Below, one piece after another: positions 46,911-60,647 of a stretch of DNA of 64,000 nt; position 1 is the stretch's first letter; each line of letters opens with the position of its first letter. Origin of the DNA: Carallia brachiata (Eukaryota > Streptophyta > Magnoliopsida > Malpighiales > Rhizophoraceae); the NCBI GenBank assembly GCA_021464245.1, contig JADCRB010000028.1, positions 5,623,067 to 5,687,066 of the forward strand, in the 5' to 3' direction. The notes beneath the pieces were generated by a model. That model had not been told where the DNA came from. It did no database searches and was given only the letters and a program-made list of their open reading frames with translations. The position numbers and the translations under genes are program-made.

Positions 46911-48071
46911 TTAGATACGTATCTCTGCCTCTGACTCTCTTCCTGTCACTCTCTTCCAATTCTCTCGTATCTCTAGGTTACAAAAACTGTTCCATTGTCG
47001 TTGACAATGCTCACAACTTTTTACACAAATCACAACATTTACATAATTCCAACTTTCCAGGCTTCTCTCAGTGCATAAAAACCCAGCAAGATTCGGGCTT
47101 TTTCTTTTTCAGCTCCTTCTGCCACAATCAAGTACAAGTCTTTCAAAGAATGCAAATTTAACCCAGTTGAAAAAGAGATCGATTATCACGAAACTTTAGC
47201 TCCAAACAGTTACAAAACATCACAATCGCTCACATTCGTCAATCTTCCCCACATTTCTCTCATTTTCCCAGCCTCCAAACACCAAAACACACTTGAATCA
47301 ACTCTGATCATAAGGTCCACTACAATACAACCAAGCTTCCAAGGACCTCAATTCTGAAATAACAAAAAAACCGAAAAGGAAAATTAACATTATTGCCAAG
47401 ATGAAAGAACAATGTTTTCAACATGATTAAGAATATATTTACTTGACTAACTAAAAACCAACAATTTTGGCTGCACATGAGAATCATACTAACCACCCCC
47501 CTCCCCACAAGCCATAAAAAAAGGTCTTTCCTTTTCTTTTCCTAAGATCACATTTCCAAAAGAGGAAAAAATCATTCTTTTTCCTACTCAAAAAGAATCA
47601 GAAAAGAAAACCCATTTCTGAACTAGAACCTAGCACAAACTGACTAACCCAGTAACCATTTTCCTCTAAAGAACCACCAAGAAATTACAAATGATGCCAA
47701 TTTCTTCATTTTCTCAAGAATCAAACAGAAAGTTAAAATCTTTGCAAAATTACCAGAGAGAGAGAGAGAGAGAGAGAACACCGAGTCAAAACACTCGAAC
47801 TGAGGGTTCCGGCATTTAAGTGACAGGCTCTGGAAGCTGTGTCTCGTAAAAGATAAAGAGAAGATGAGAAGAATCAAAAGGGGAGGTTCGATAAGGGGGG
47901 CCTTGTGATCTGAGGTCAGGATCCCCTCTGGCAATTAATGTTTGACAGCACGTTCGAACCCAACTCGGTCACCTGACTCGGACCCCAACTCAGATCTCTC
48001 TTTCTCCCTCTGTGGCTTTGATGTTTTTTTGTTTTTCTTTCCAAATGTTTTGTGGGTATCTATTCTTTATT

Positions 48072-48112
<41 letters not shown>

Positions 48113-48240
48113 GTGCCTCGCCAAATGCCAATTTCCACTCTCTGTCTCTCTCTCTCGCGCTGTTTCTCTAGTCTCTCTCCTAACTTGTTTCTCCTTGTCC
48201 TTGCTTTCCTTTTCTTTTGCTTTTGCCATTTTAGGAATTA
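46911..48240 (-). promoter_or_regulatory. Leader and promoter region of the ankyrin gene
   Basis: The region upstream of the start is pyrimidine/purine biased. Two GA/CT microsatellites lie at about 47755-47777 and 48072-48107. A 5' untranslated intron between about 46980 and 47760 is likely but not provable here. No other coding region is seen. Confidence 0.4.
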
Positions 48241-51200
48241 AATAATAACTTGTAAAATGACACTTATTCACAATAATAATAATTAATAGGCACAGCCATC
48301 ATCATAATTGTCTAACAATTCAAATGAATGAACACCAAAATTAAAATAATGAAAGGTAAGATATTATGTAATTTCATGATAAAGTTTACATATAAAATAA
48401 AAAATAATTATATTTTAATATACAAATTTCATTAGTTTTATTACGCTACCAACCATTGTCTTAAATTACTTTTCAGACTTTTTTACGTTGTAGATATTTT
48501 CCTTTCTGAGTATTAATATGTATCTTTCTCTTAATGAAATATTAATAAATATTCAATTTATTCAATAATATATAACACCATTCACGTTTTTATTCTAAAT
48601 TAACTATCAAACAGTTTAAATATCTTTGTATGTTTATATGCTCTCCTAAAATTGTGTTCTCGAGGATTTCCTTTTCTATTGTTTCTCTTTTTTCAGCATC
48701 TAATTTATAGGTTTGTCTAATTGATTTTGTTACTAATAATATTATGTGTTGACGAGTGGATGGATATCAGTTGAATAACAAGTTTTCGAGAACACTCGCC
48801 ATGTCACCCTTGTTTCCTTTAAATCTTTTTTGCATGCGGGTGTGGGAACTTGGGATGGTGTCTGTTACTCTCTCTCTCCTCTCTCTCTCTCTCTCTCACC
48901 TTTGGCTATTACAGTCAAAGCTTTCATCTCTGAGAATTCAGGGAGGTGTTGTTGGGTATCTCTTTCACATGGAAGAACTGGCTTTTGCTTCCACTATCAT
49001 GGAGTGACAATACATAACAGCATTGCCTTCCAATTTCCTAGAAATCACAGTTGGTGGCATTTTTTGTCAGGCAAAAAAAATATATATCAGAAAATGAGAG
49101 AGGAGGAGGTAACAATAATATGGTACAGTGGGAGATCCAACACTGCTTGATGCTGACCCAGCAATGAGGCACAAGGTCAGAGCACCGTGCTGCAGTGAAA
49201 ACGAGATTTTTGGCAAGGGTTTACTGCGTGCGTGCTTTTTTGGTTAAGTACTTTTTTTATTTTTGAAATCGTATGATATTCAGTTTATTAGATTGATTAA
49301 TCTGTATTGATTTAAGCAGAACTCCAAAAGTTTGTAAAGGTCTTTCAATAGATATTTAACGTAATTATATTTTCAGAATTTAAATCTAAAATTTTTAATT
49401 AATCGACATCAAATTCTATAATTTGAAACGGTGCCTGCTGATTTTGTTAAGTATTTTATTAAACTCTAGGCGTGATATAGAAGTCATTTTATTTTTATTT
49501 TTTTTATATCAATTTAGCCTAATGATCAGAAAGACTCCATTAAACATTAGAAGAAGGGGGAGAGGGTTAGCTTATGTGGAGTTCCAATCCCTTAGCTAGT
49601 GGTTGAAGACTGCCCTTTTTAATTATTTGAGTAAATACTCAATTTCATTTTTTCAATGCTCTTATTTCATGCTTCGTTCCTTGTGTTCTCAAAACAAAAA
49701 AAGTTATTAATCATTGAATGTCTCAAAAGAACAAAAATTTTATGTATTCATTAACAAAATAAAATTTTATATTATGTATAGAATATTTTATAATATGAAA
49801 AGATTTATATAATATTTATTATATCCCTATAAAATTTTATTGTTTCCAAAAAGTATATAATTTATAAAAAAAATGTTCCCCTTTGGTATTCGCTCTCACA
49901 CCACATAGTTCACTATTCCTTGTTTTCTCCTAAAAAAGTACAAACATAAGACATGGAAATCGATTATTTTACAGCTAGAATAATTTACTTTTAACCAGAG
50001 AAAGTTTTGGTAGGCACAAATTTTGTGAACACAAATAACCATTGTAAAATATTTTATACAAAATGAATCACATTTATATAACATAAAAAAATTATAGTAA
50101 TATAATAAATTTTTATGTAAAATTCCCCTTCCCCTCCCATCTACATCATCAAGATTTGATAAAAATGAAACCACATTTCCATTATGGGTTACTATAATTG
50201 CTCAAATTCTCCACTAAATTTTGCTGCCCCATTTTGTTTCAACGGAATTTAAGGCATCTTGACTTTCAGAGTACTGAGAATAGTGAAAATTAAGCTCTAA
50301 ATTGTTAGAATTATTATAGTTGATTTCACATTTAAGAGGCGCAAATTGTCACACGAGCCACCGACGTTCATGTTTTTATGGTTGCTGTCGGCAACCTTAA
50401 TTCCAAGAGTCCAGCCATAGAGACGTGGCCTGCGTCATTGCAGTAGAGACGTAATAAATTTTTTTCATAATTATATGCATATTTTATTTTATATATTCGT
50501 ATATTTTATTTAACTATTTATCTCGTATATTCTTTTAAGTACAGGAAACTCACGCAATGTCTATAATCTGTATCTCTCACCCACCGCTTTTCCACTTTTT
50601 TTTTCCCCTAATTTTCCAATTTCCAAGCCAATCCATCAATGTTAGAGAGAGAGAGAGAGAGAGAGAGAGCCGCCTAGTAGCAGCCAGCCAACTTGGACTC
50701 AACGTGAAATCTGATTGGCTTGTACCTGTCTAAGTGGGGCATGTGAGAATTCTGTTCCACACTTCATTTTCATGCTCTTTATAAGTGTCTTTTACTCACT
50801 TTGTTTTAATTTGAACAAATGCTTTGAATGTACTCCAGTAGCTAATAAATTTTAGTACATAATAATCAATTCAATCAATGCATGCCCGCCATTAACGTTG
50901 TTCATTGAATTCCTCAAACCACTCAGATCCAATAATTTAAAAACCCCCTAATAACGTAAATTGAATATAATTCAAGTAATTGATAATAATAATTATCAAT
51001 TGTAAGACATAAGATTTGAACTCAAATTTTATCTATATAATTCTTACTCTTCTGTCGCTGTTCTAGCAGCTCAATGAAAAAAAAAAATAATAACTCTTAA
51101 CTAATAATATTAATATAGAACTCCTAATAGCGAAAATCGAAAGCTAAAGTTTGGCAGTGATGCTAAAACTTAGAAAATGCTATTTCCAGGATTGAACGTG

Positions 51201-54200
51201 GATTAAGATTGAAAGTCACACAATGAATTTGAACAGCATAGTTTAGACATATACATTATATAAATCAGTGTGTATGTGTATATGTATATATATTGATAAT
51301 TAAAATATATATTATCTTTAAATTGTTTTAGTGCTAACCACTTCCCTAATCATGTACGCCACAAAACAATTTGACAAATACTTTTCAAAACGGTTTGGCA
51401 AGTAAGATGATGTTGATATGGTTGCATAGGAACAAATTTGCACATTTAACAAGCTGATTAACAAGTGATATTTTATGTGGGGCCATGGCGGCCCCTTTCA
51501 TTCGCATTTGGAGGACATGAAGATTGAATAGTCTAGGGTTTTATTCTCCAAAAAGAGTACGAGTTAGAGTAACCATTTGTCATTCATTCTCCCCTTCAAT
51601 CTTATTGTGTCCAAGAAAATGAGCAGCACTACTTATAAGCATGGTTGGAAGTGTGCAATCAAAATTACCCCATTAAATATGATCATAAACTTGATCCCAT
51701 ATGTGAAGAGGCTCATTTTTTTTTTCAATTAAACTTTGCTATGGGGTTCGTGCAATTTCAACCCATTGTAGTTAATTAAACTTGTTCACCATTTTAGAAA
51801 AATTTTCCACCATAATTAGCAGTACCAAAAGAGATTTTATTGTCCACCATTACCGTATCAGATTCCATTACATGCAAGCAGTTAACGTATTTTAAATGTT
51901 AACTCATACTATATCATCATGACTCTTAGATACACCTTTGTAGCGTTTACCGTGAACTCTAATCAAAGATTAAAAACTGATAATACCCGACCAAATGATT
52001 GAAATATATAATCGATTATAATAGCGAATTGTGTGGAGTTACTTTAGTCTAACTTTACCATTGTAGCAATGATAGAAGGAAATTTCCAATATTTAAAAGG
52101 TTTTATTATACAATTTAATTTTAAATAATAATAAAATAATTATGTTATTTATCAATAATATTTAATAATTAATTTTTTTTTAATTTTAATCATTGAACAA
52201 TATGTATCACTTTACTAATTATTTTATTAATACTTAAAAGTTACTACTTAATATTTTCTTTATTAAAAATGAAAATACCCCATGATAGATAGATAATTGT
52301 GTTCCAAATTCCAATGCACTCTTTGTACGAGAAAAAGCTTCGGGATTTCCAGTGACATGGAATTTGAATCAGAGAGACAGGAAATACAAAGAATAAGGGA
52401 ACAACAATAAAAGAACAGATGAGATTTCATTTTATTAGTTTCTTTATTTAGAGCCAGTAAAGTGCCCTTCAGTTCTTGCTAAAAAAAAAAACAAAAAAAC
52501 AGTGTCCTTCGATTGCCTGCCCTTACTGGACCAAACAGCTTGGCTGTTTTGCCACCAAGGCTTTTTGACTTCTATTTTCACATTTCTGCCTATTTTCGTT
52601 TACAATACTATTACATAACCGAAAAAAATTTATTGAAAAAAATTCTCAGATTATAATTTATTGTATTTGTTGTGTACCATATTGATTACAAGTGCCATTA
52701 AAAAAAAAATTACTACTATTTTCGTTGTACAATGAATCCATCAAATTGTAAAAACTTTTCAAATAATTGCATTCCAAAAATTCTTTCGATAATTTAACTT
52801 CCAGACAACATCTTTTTTCCTTTCTTCTAAAAGCCATGTTCATTTTTTAGTAGCTATTTATTTATTTATTTATTATTGTTATTTTTAGTGTGGACATAGC
52901 CAAGACCTGCATGATCTCATTGCTGCTGAGATCATGCCTATATGCCGTCCCTTTTCTTCTTGCTTCTCAACTGCCACACCTATGTGGGGGTGAGGCAAGC
53001 ATGATTTCCTTTTGCTAAACCCACAAATGCTTTGCTGTTTAAAACTTGCCTATTGGTCCCCCTTCACAGCCCATGTGGGCATGGCTCACTAAAAGTCACA
53101 ACCTTTAGTTTTAGTTGAAAGCTCCCACACCTGCCATGGAAACCAATGAAAATTTGGCGCTCTCCTTTTCCCCTCCCCAATAACACTTGGTTGGTTGGTC
53201 CACCGAATGGTGCTCCAAAATCCTTTTGGTGATATCTTGATATATAAGGTCACTTTCAAGTTTTGTACATTGCCAATGCAAGAGATTAGGGTACTGGATG
53301 GGGTACAACATTGGCAAGTGACAACTGTCACCATTCATTGTCGAGTGTAGGGAGGGTGGAAATGATAGCAACAATCCTTCTACATGAGGCAACTAGTCAT
53401 ACATTGTTTCTCCATAATCAGAAAGTCATTGACTTAAAGAGTCATAAAAACAATTTCTTTACAAAATACACGAAGTAGCTCACACGAGATAAACAATCGT
53501 CCCGCCCCCGTGTCCTAATTCTCACATGGCGGTGAGAATTTGTGTATCGGGACGTTCTTTTAATTATTATTGAATTTTCATATTATTGGATTGGTGTTTG
53601 TGCCCATTTGGAATTAGAAGCGGTACCTTTAGTCAGAGCACTAAAGGGTGCCCCAAAATGAAGTGTAACTTGCCAGGACGTCTAACAGTGTAGCTAATTA
53701 GACTGCATGCCAGGCACAAAAGCTATAATGCAGAGAAAATGTCATAACTTCTACTCGATTGAACATTATCACAAATTTATGAAGTGCGGCTAGCTCGAAG
53801 CTCAGGACATGGATGCACAAACAGCTCTATTCAACCACCAAAAGATAACATATTCCAGTTTTCACTTCACTTCTACAGGAAGGGAGTTTAAGAACAATGT
53901 CAGCCATATAATGGCAGAAATGAAACAGGAAAAATAACTAGCCAGGCAAAGAAGAACAAAACTCTTACAATGGTGAGAATTCAAACTCCACCCTTCAAAT
54001 TGTCACAAAGTAAATTTTTTTTTTTTTTGTTTTCAAAGAACCAAAAAGAAAGGAAAAATTGTGATTGGTTCTTCAAGATGGGAGTAAAGAGATTTAAATC
54101 CATTCATTCTGATGATTAAGAAATTCCTTTTCTTTTTCAATTTTTAGGGATATAAGAAAACATGGGTTTTAGCTGTGAACAAGGTGACATGTTATGTGAC

Positions 54201-54434
54201 CATTGGATATTGTCCTTATAAAAATTGCCAGACGTTGAAAGTTTTGACATCTGGATAATGACAACATAATATCCAGGAGTTCATGAATGTAACATTGCAA
54301 ACTGATCATATGATACAAATTAAATAAAGACTTACTTGACCAAATGGTTTAACCATAGAAGCTGACGACCCACAATGAATGGGCTGATTCGGCCTTTTCC
54401 CAGCTGCTATAATGTTTTTTTTTTTTTTTTTGCT
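48241..54434. other. Long intergenic region, about 6.2 kb
   Basis: I see no coding gene or classified transposon. There is a CT run near 48870-48898, a GA run at about 50644-50668, a perfect 11-bp hairpin at 52909-52937 and a stem-loop near 53260-53325 downstream of a TATATAA. About 50990-51080 has a weak B-box-like 'gatttgaactcaaat'. Some of this may be promoter or non-coding RNA, but nothing is firm. Confidence 0.5.
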
Positions 54435-57400
54435 CTACGAATTGTTTGTTTCATTTTTGAGCAATAGTTCGCAGGCAATTACATCATCCATTGATGCGGC
54501 TGTCCTCCCAGTACCTAACACTGGAACAAAACTGACAATTGTTTCGGTCCCAATTTGGACCCTTTGGCCTATTTCAGCAAGTTCGTTGAATGCATTTATG
54601 AACATTGCAGACAACGTATCCACCGTGATGTTGAGGCTTGTTGGCAAGTAGACTCTCAAGTTCTATAAAAGGCAAGACAAAGATCAGAATATCAAACAAA
54701 AAGAGTAAAGAACACAACAACATATAAGAGATTCTGTGTGGTACACGCGCTATTTTAAAAGAGTTGCATTCCTGAATGAGAACTTGGGACTTCGATTAAT
54801 AGGCACCAATTTAGATCCAATATCACTAAGGCAACAACTACATTGACACAGCTTTTTGTTAGACACATAATACACACTTAGTAAAAGGACACAAATCAAG
54901 ATTTATAGTTAAAAAAGTAGCATTTCAACATTATGTTACTTTTCATCGTCTATTAACAAAAGAATTACTTTATTAAATAGTTATGGTGAGTCCAACAAAA
55001 GGTGTGTCCAACAAGTATTTTCCTCTCACTTACATGTTGCAGAACATAAGACATTGTCATATACCAAATATCAAAGGACTAGAATCCAATAACAAACACT
55101 GGAGGGAGAACAAGAGGTCTAAGGAACTAACCACCGTGTCTTCCCATGAAAATCCATTGCCAGTGATAACTCTATCAAGAAGAAAAACGCAAAATCTTGA
55201 AACTTTTTCCATTTGCCCCTTTTGGGTAGAATCTTGATGACCCTCATCATTCTCATTGCCTCTGAGAGACTCTGAACAAAGATTTGCACGGTTTTCATTT
55301 GTGACAGATAAAATAACTGCACATAGCTTCCCACTGACGACATATTTCTGAAGGCAAGAATCATGCCAGCTTTCATGTTGAAAACCCCAACAACTAGCCA
55401 CCACAATAGGACTAGGGTTTTGAACTGTTACATTGGCCAACTCTACATCCTCTGATACAAAAAGAAGAGGCTTCACTTCTACGAATGCTCTGCATCAACC
55501 CAAGAAGTGACGAATAACATAACAAAACTCTAAGGTGAGAAAGAGTTCCAAATAGGTATACACAAAGAGAAACATAGTTATAAAGAATCAGCACCCAAGA
55601 AGATCCTGTCTGACTACAGAAATATTGGTCAAGGAGAGAAAAAAAGGCTGTAAGTTTAGATCTGGTATGATCAATTCAGCCTTCGTCAATAAGCAAGCAT
55701 AGCTATTCTAAGATTTGTATCAACGGTTAAAAAACGGGTTAAAAAGTTCACACCACCACCCCCACAACAACACACCCCCCCCCCCCCCCAAAAAAAAAAA
55801 AAAAAATCCATTCACCCCCCTGCCCCCAACCTCAAGAGGGGAAAAAACCTCCATACACTGGCCAGAGAGCTTGAACTAACAACAGATTTGGATAAACAGG
55901 TTAATGTTCACCCTCCCCACCACCCCTCACCCCCCGCCCCCACCTCAAGAAACATAACACCCCCCCCCCCCCAACTCTGGCCACAGTGCTTGAACTAACA
56001 ACAGATTTTATCGCATTGATCATAATATGGCAATAAGTAGCCACGGTGAAGATTACCATAAGAATAACTCGTGGCTGCATCTAAGTTACATCTGTCAGTT
56101 CAAGAAAATAAATAGGCAGTATATGGTCCTTATACTGACATAAATCAAGTGTCATTTCAATTTAAAGGCCATCAAATGCATTATAAAATTAGTTAATTTC
56201 CAGGTACTTGTGACCTATGCAAGATGTATAAAGATTCCACACACTTGATAGTTGCATTGGATGACTAGACTTAGATAAGCGCCATAAAATTACCGCTTTG
56301 GCAGAGCAGGCACAAGGACATAAAAGAATATGGGATCCCCAAACTTGCTGTGTTTGTCTGGTTGAAGCAATCTCATTTGATTAAGAAAAAAGTTGTGCTT
56401 GTCCTGAATCTCCGGTCTCTCTGACAATGGAATAGTTGATGAACAATAAATGGCAAAGAGAATAGCAGAGGTAGATAATGAACAGTCGAAGTATTTTGCC
56501 ACTGCTTCACAGTTTTCTAGTGCTTGTTCCATCTCACCAGTGGAGCCTCCTTTGCATAATGTCATTGTAGCTGGGTCAAGCCCCAACTGGCCAGCCATGT
56601 GAAGTATTCCTTTATGCAAGGTTGCCTGAGGCAAACAATAAGCAATTAGATGGCATAAAAAATTTTTGATCTAGATGTGATCATACAAACATCTCATGAA
56701 ATGAAGACAGTATTCTAGACATTTAACCAGAGGTGACTAGAAAGAGGCAAATTGCTTCCTTCAAAGATAAAACTCAGTGCAATCTCACTAAAATAAGTAC
56801 TACATCAGCTCGAAGTTATTTTTCTCTTCAAAAACTTTGGGATTTCTACATTCTAGGATCTCACAATGCATAAAAATCATCCTCCATGTATCCCATGCCA
56901 GTAAGTATGACTGTACTTAGACTCTTTGAGCATGCACAGAAATGTTCAAATCCTAGGCACTAACGAGACACTTAATGATTTATGCTCCTTAAACCAGAAG
57001 TCACGAAACCAGCTCTTTGAACGTAATAGAGTTTCAAGACTAAAGATTCCAAAGATTAATAAGTAAAAAAAAAAAAAAAAGGGAACTACTATCACACCAG
57101 ATGGAGAAATTGAAACTAAGTGTGGTAGGCAATGACCCTAAAATAACTGATTTGCAAGAAGTAACCAAGTGGGTACCTGGCTATAAGGCCCAATGCAACT
57201 AGGCGCCCAGGAGGAAATACTTTGTACATGTAACACTTTTTTGCTCTGATCATTTGTCACTAAAACTTCAACATATGCCCTCCCCAGGCCAACTTGCAAT
57301 AAAGGCAGTTCTATTGTACTGCGGGAAGGAACGCCAAATGGGCACTTTTCTTGCTTAATAAATTTCACATAAATTTCATTTGCTCTGGCAAAATCATTCA

Positions 57401-60400
57401 TATCAGCAACATAGAGATGAATATAAAGGACATGTTCCCAGCTTAAACCATATCCTGCAAGCTGTGATTCGATCTGCTTTAGTACAATGTTTAGATCCTC
57501 ATCCAAACCTGCGAACCAAAAGCAGCACAAAACAAAATGCATAATAAAAAATAGAAAGAAGGAGAACCAAAAGAAGGTATGAACTACAAGAAATTTAGAA
57601 GGCCACGAATGATCGATGGAAAATTTTCATACTTCTAGTTTTACCTCCGGCAGTTTCACATGTACTTTGCAACCACCAGCAAATGGAGAACGTGTCATTA
57701 CATGATTTTGATATGCAAATCCTGTTGCGTGTATCTCGAACTAAATCAGTGCTTTCAGCAGAAGAATGGCATGAAGTCTCACTTTGTGGGCATTCACCTT
57801 GCACCTCAAACACAGAACCCATTATTTTCCCATGGACACCATTGGATTTGTTGTTGATAAAGAACCCATCTTTTTTCTCTAAATGAAAAGCTGAAGGATG
57901 AAGGATCCCAACTGGAGCAATAGAATTTGAAGAGTGTAGTACAATTTGGAATTCATCGAGCACAATTCTGGCATTCTATAAACACTTTAGTATGAGGAGG
58001 ACAAACATTCAAGAAAAAAAGCTAGCTGAGGAAATTGTGTCAAATACAAGGAATCAAATATTGAAAACAATAGCATTAATAATATATGGTAATCATAGCA
58101 GAAATAAGAATATTTTAGCACGTAAGGGATCACAGAACATTAAAAAAAAAAAAAAAAAGCAAGGCAGTGGAGTTAAATATGAGTAAAGTGCCAGAAGAAA
58201 AAACCATTTTTACAACGGACTTGCTAAATTACCTATGCCATTTAGAAAATATTCTCATGACAATGTAAAGAAGCTAAAATGGTCTACAACTATTGAGCAA
58301 ACAAATGGATCAAGTTTAGCACTGGGAAAGGAGTTATTAAGTGAACTTACAACAAAAAGTGGGCAGTCAAGTGTCAATGTTTCATATTCCCCTCCTTCAC
58401 CACACACGTTTATCCCATACAGCCTGTAAAGGATGTAAAATTATGGTTTTTATGGACAGAAACGGAACCACAAGAAGCGGAAAAATAAATGTTAACAAAT
58501 CAAAAAGAAAGGGAAAGAAAGAAGAATGACGTACTCTTTCAATTTATGAAGATGAGGCTTCAAGAATGCTATTTCTTTCCCCAAGTGCTTTGGAGGGTCC
58601 AACCCTAAGGCTGCTACCTGTAGCATTAAAAGAGCACCTATAAATATGAATCCTGAGCCATATGGACAACTTCAAGGGATATTTCAGGTTACGTGCATTG
58701 ACACAATCAGAAATACTAGCTCGTGATCTAACCCACATTGTTCATGTATCAAAGTTTCAGGGCCAGATAACATGAGGTTATATTCTTTCCATGAGAAAGA
58801 GTAAGTGATGACATCTAAATTACTGCAGGCCAGCAATTGCTTCCCTTTCCGCATATTGGAACTCACTCAATGATCACGGTGTAAAAGTTTACAGCAAGCA
58901 GAATTACAGAGGCTGGCACAGAACAGCAATCAACAGTAATAATGATGATATCACGAGGTCATGGAGCCCACTGAATTGAGTGTTAACTTAATGTACGTAG
59001 CATAAACAATAAAAGAAAAACCCTAAATATGGTGTTGTCAAAACCTGCAATTCATTAGACTACACAAAAAGTTTCGATCTCAAAGCACCAACAGAGCCCA
59101 TCAATAAATCAACAAGAAAATAAAATCCTGTAAAGCAGCTGGCAGGAAGAGGTCCAATAGATTTACAAGGAACAAACGCTAGAAGATGGAAACAACATTC
59201 TACCTTTACTGTGATAGCCACAATCCCATTGGTTATCTGTTTGGAAAAAAAAAGGATATCCCACATTAAGAAGAAGGAAACACAAACGATTCTTGATTGA
59301 TTATACTACTCATGCTGATAAAATACAAATTACCATTTCTTGTAGGAGCAACGACTGATCTTGTTTCCATAAATATGCTAGAGAAACAAGCCCTAACCTT
59401 GAACAGACACTTTCCACGCGTAGCCGCTGATAGTCTGATGCAATAGCACCAGAAGACACCGCTGACACATCAGGTATTTGCCTTTTCACTTCACTTAGCA
59501 AAACAAACATGTCCTCAACTTCATCACCTGCGGTGGTCTTGTAGCTAAAATTTTGATTCCTGCATAAATCAAAATACCATTAGAAGTGTACAACATCCAC
59601 ATGTATACGCCAACACACAGATATGGTTTTCTAAGGATTCTAGTAATGTATTTCATACATGCTCAGTCATGACTATGCATTAAGCCAGGTTGTTAACATC
59701 TTCTACCCGTAATAATAAAACCACTTTTACCAATGACATCCCAATTAGAATTGTGGCTTGCCTTGTGGATCCTTGTATCGGCCTCCGAAACAATGGCAAT
59801 CCCATGCATTCTGCATAGCTGACAATTATTTGGTGTCCCACCTGGGAAAAGCATTTAATTTCCTGATATTGTAAGAGTAGAATAATCAAAGGTTCTATAC
59901 ACATTTAAAAGTAGCCTAATTTTTGTTAAAAAAAGAAAGAAAAAAAAACAATCGTTGGGCGTTTGATTGCCCAATAACATAATACAAAGAAAGATCAATT
60001 ACAGATTCTATATGCATTTAACAGTGACATCATCAATTTCTGTTGACATGTAAAAAAAAAAAAAAAAAGAATATCTAGGACCTAACGTATTTAACTGTAG
60101 CATCATCTATTTTCCTTGACATTTACAAATTTAAAAGAGGCATTCTTTAAAAAGAAAAAAAAAACCTTCAATTTCAGACAAGAAAATAAAAAGAAACCAT
60201 TCAAGAAAACAAAAATCGCAAACAAAAAACCATCACTGCAAATTGCAAGAACATTTATTAGAGTGGGGAGGAAGTGAGAGAGAGAGAGAGAGAGAGAGAT
60301 ACATACAGTTTGGTACATGTAGCTATCCAACTCATCCACTGAATCATCAGCAGGCATCAAATTGGCCAATGCAACAATCTATCAAGTGGAAATAGAAGGA

Positions 60401-60647
60401 CCCCAAGTCAAAAATCCAAAAAAAAAAAAAAAATTGAAAGAAAAAGATAACTAAAAAAACAAACTTGACTTCCTGTTTGGTGGGTGAGAAACAACAAAGG
60501 GTTCATTTTTCTGGATAGCTTTCCAAGAAAAGAACCAGATAGAAGAAAGAAAGAAAGAAAGAGAGGGACCTGGTGGCCGTACTGGACGCATTTCATCATG
60601 GCGTAGCAGCTGTCCTTGCCGCCGCTAACCAAAGCCACCACCTTCAT
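54435..60647 (-). CDS. DPH6: Diphthine-ammonia ligase with two RidA/YjgF-like domains
   Basis: Twelve exons join in frame to about 741 aa: 60647-60570, 60378-60307, 59841-59762, 59559-59334, 59236-59204, 58617-58535, 58423-58351, 57975-57645, 57508-57177, 56625-56294, 55489-55132 and 54662-54435. The N-terminus MKVVALVSGGKDSCYAMMK holds the SGGKDS PP-loop that binds ATP. The family motifs VSSGAIASDYQRLRVE, GLVSLAYLWKQDQ and CGEGGEYETLTLDCPLF follow. The enzyme amidates diphthine on eEF2, the last step of diphthamide synthesis, in the cytosol. The C-terminal half contains two YjgF/RidA-like domains (AGYGLSWEHVLYIHLYVADM; GILHMAGQLGLDP), as in eukaryotic DPH6 proteins. Intron 3 uses a GC donor (ACAAG|GCAAGC). 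Exon 5 is only 33 bp. A C-rich tandem repeat lies in intron 10 (55750-56010). All phases agree, so it looks functional. Confidence 0.94.
55735..56010. repeat. C-rich tandem repeat in a DPH6 intron
   Basis: A unit with 'gcttgaactaacaacagattt' occurs at about 55869 and 55988, each preceded by C tracts (two runs of 14 or more C) and A runs. It lies between the exons 56625-56294 and 55489-55132. Such tracts are unstable and hard to assemble. Confidence 0.85.

Noticed and set aside
47942..48271. Ser/Leu- and Arg/Glu-rich reading frames
   Set aside because: They are produced by a CT/GA microsatellite in the ankyrin gene's upstream region.
52909..52937. miR167-like sequence (GCATGATCT)
   Set aside because: Only nine bases match the memory of miR167 and the hairpin is too short for a plant precursor.
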